From: Blastomyces gilchristii SLH14081
Taxonomy: Eukaryota > Ascomycota > Eurotiomycetes > Onygenales > Ajellomycetaceae
Assembly: GCF_000003855.2 (NCBI RefSeq)
Contig: NW_003101666.1
Location: forward strand, 971,129 to 1,035,128
DNA: 64,000 nt
Direction of reading: 5' to 3'
Below, one piece after another: positions 62,100 through 64,000 of the stretch (the first letter of the stretch is position 1; every line of letters begins with the position of its first letter). Position numbers and translations under genes: made by a program. The notes beneath the pieces are model-generated. The model searched no databases and was not told the DNA's origin. It saw only the letters and a list, made by a program, of their open reading frames with translations.

Positions 62100-64000
62100 T
62101 TAAGGGCCAAGACAGATCAGTCCAAAAAATATGCTTGACGTACATGTATGGCCGGAGGGCGAGGAAGTGGCGCTAGGGGATGTGGTCTCGGGCGAGGATG
62201 TGATGGGATGGCTTGGGGATTCCGTTGTGGTTGAGTCATAACAGCCCCAGAACCAGCCCGGAGTCTCACAAGAACTTGTGGTTGTGGGTGTCGTGGTTGG
62301 ATCAGGGGAGCTCGTAGTGCTCGTAGGGTCTTTACACCCAAACCAGCCAGGCGTTTCGCAGGATGAAGTAGTGGAAGCAGTAGTCGTTGGAGGGGAGGTT
62401 GGAGTTATGGTAGGCGCAGGTGACGCAGTAGGTACTGTGCTCGTTGTCGTAGGGTCTTTGCAGCCAAACCACCCTGGAGTTTTGCAAGTAGACGTCGTGG
62501 TGATCGCAGTGGATGTTGTAGCTGTTGTCGTTGCAGTCGTTGTTGGATCCAAGCATCCCCACCATCCAGGCGTCTTGCAAGTTGACGATCTCGTTCTAGT
62601 TGCAGTGCTTATTCGAGTACTAGTCGACGTAGGCTCGGTTCCATTGCTTTCGAAAAACTTCCAGTTGTTACAGTCCACGCATTCTGTAAATGGGGCACAT
62701 TCAGGGACGGTATCGTACTTCTCGATAACATCTGCAATCACGGAACGAATTCGGTGGGTTCCAATTCCAACTCTCCAGCCTAAATCTTCCACTGTGTCGT
62801 AAGTGCACAATTGGCCGGTATGACAAAATGTCTGCATAGCATATCCACCAAGTGTACACACAGAAGTTGCGCCGTTACACGTTCCCATATAAACAGGGTC
62901 CGCGGTATGGCCAAAGTGGTAGGCACCAGTGTAATTCCTCTTCTGGGGCGAAGAAGGATCAATTCCAGGAGGGGAAGGCAGTCCAAGGCGAGAAGCAGGT
63001 AGAGCCTCTGGCACGGCTTCAAACGTGACCACTGGTAGCCCATATGTCATCCCAAGCATGCTTGAAACGGAACCACCCAGAGAGTGGCCCGCAAGCCAGA
63101 TATTAGAATTGGGATAAATTTCGGTGACGTTGGCGTAAAGATCGAGGGCAGCTCGATAATAACGGTTTTCTGCTCTCAGTGCTTTCCTTACACAAGTTGC
63201 ATTACATGTATATGTTGACGTATAACAGTCGCAAACTTGTCGCCAGAAGTATTGTCCACCTTGGGCACAGCAACAGCTGAAAAATAAGTTGTCGTTAACC
63301 TTGTCATTGGTTGTAGTCTCTTCGCCATCGAAGAGAGCCGCGGATGTGCCCTTCAAAGCAACTATTATTGTAGAATTCGATTTATCCGCGTAGATATGGC
63401 CTCTCAGCCCATCACTTTCCCATCCGAAACTGTCTGAGTGGTTGTAACGCGAGTCAACATCAGCCCACTGTTCTGTTCCTGGCAACATGATATAGGCGTT
63501 GGCTGCCATTCGAGCTAACGAAAGAACTGTCTCTTTATCCGTAACATCAGGAGCATCCACCTCGTCCAAGGTCCAATAATCTGATGAGAGTGCTACTGGG
63601 GAGCTTGTCAGTCTCGCGGTTAAGAGGTGGTCTTCAATAACGGAAACCCGGCGGTCGGCAAGACGCTGGATATTAACAGCCCTTGAAGAAGCACGGAGAC
63701 GAGGAACGGGTTCCCGTCCTTCACCATCTTCTGAGGCAACCCATAGCTCAGCATCAGGCTTGATATCAAGCCGCTTATGTAGGAGGGGGTATCGGTAGGT
63801 TCCGTGATGGAAGATATGTCGCAATGACTAGGGTAAAGTAGGCAAGATTAGCGAGATTTCGACTTAGAAATATGACTACTGCTACAAGTACTCACAAATT
63901 CATGATCTGTGTCAACAGGTTGAGGCCCTGGGAGAGGAATTTGAGGCTGTATAAAGGGATTCTGAGCAGAGACAATGCTGGGTAAGGGCGATATTGCTAG
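62100..64000 (-). CDS. ATG15: Autophagy lipase ATG15, 5' end outside window
   Basis: Vacuolar phospholipase that breaks down autophagic bodies and multivesicular-body vesicles. Partial exon 1 (64000-63896, 35 codons) and exon 2 (63827-62100, 575 residues) are visible; the start codon and membrane anchor lie beyond the window. Exon 1 ends QPVDTDHEF and joins [20 protein letters not shown], typical of Atg15. The active-site Ser lies in [16 protein letters not shown], the Asp region is [14 protein letters not shown], and the His region is [10 protein letters not shown]. Many N-x-S/T sites fit a lumenal protein. The C-terminal ~175 residues are a Ser/Thr/Pro-rich tail with four copies of a C-x-TPGW-x-(x)GC motif, an extension seen in filamentous fungi but not in the yeast protein. 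Confidence 0.93.

Noticed and set aside
62278..62802. 174-codon plus-strand open frame
   Set aside because: Antisense shadow of the Thr/Ser-rich ATG15 tail (Val/Gly-rich as expected).

Overview
The window comes from a filamentous ascomycete, most likely a eurotiomycete of the order Onygenales. The genes are split by short introns of roughly 40 to 140 bases. The products are typically fungal: a Zn2Cys6 regulator, the betaine-lipid synthase BTA1, the autophagy lipase ATG15 and a LOV/PAS protein. The genome is two-toned, with gene DNA of balanced composition broken by AT-rich blocks that look like repeat-induced point mutation (RIP). The order is inferred from general gene content and is not proven.

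Positions 1-17.7 kb are an AT-rich block of Ty3/Gypsy LTR retrotransposons ruined by C->T/G->A change. Element A (341-8076) has 258-bp LTRs with 8-bp inverted ends. Element B (9870-17697) has ~535-bp LTRs and an exact 5-bp target duplication, ATAAA. Reverse-transcriptase and integrase motifs can still be read, but with stops and mutated catalytic Asp codons. Nested in element A is a 379-bp unmutated insertion (6612-6990) with a tRNA-like Pol III head, an A30 tail and a 13-bp duplication, which I read as a SINE. A third Gypsy element, C (35516-41074), has 181-bp LTRs and duplication ACGAG, and forms a second AT-rich block.

The first gene island (18.9-35 kb) holds: a five-exon DDX60-like SKI2-family helicase (+); a Zn2Cys6 regulator (-) broken by a frameshift and lacking one zinc cysteine; a single-pass membrane protein (+); RER1 (-); a mitochondrial enoyl-CoA hydratase (+); and a Gln/Gly-rich small protein (-).

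The second island (41.7-64 kb) holds: an ADGF/CECR1-type adenosine deaminase (+); then, all on the minus strand, folylpolyglutamate synthase, a GNAT acetyltransferase with a broken C-terminus, an O-methyltransferase, a nine-exon BTA1, a LOV/PAS protein with a GC-AG intron, and ATG15, whose 5' end lies outside the window.

Gene models were assembled by hand from GT-AG (once GC-AG) junctions, and every intact model adds up to a whole number of codons. The genes do not form one obvious pathway. Linked regulatory hints are two iron-GATA-type sites upstream of the methyltransferase and a CACGTG box upstream of BTA1. The main points of interest are the nested SINE, the sparing of the outer edges of all three retroelements from mutation, the two decaying genes and the 17-base microexon in BTA1.
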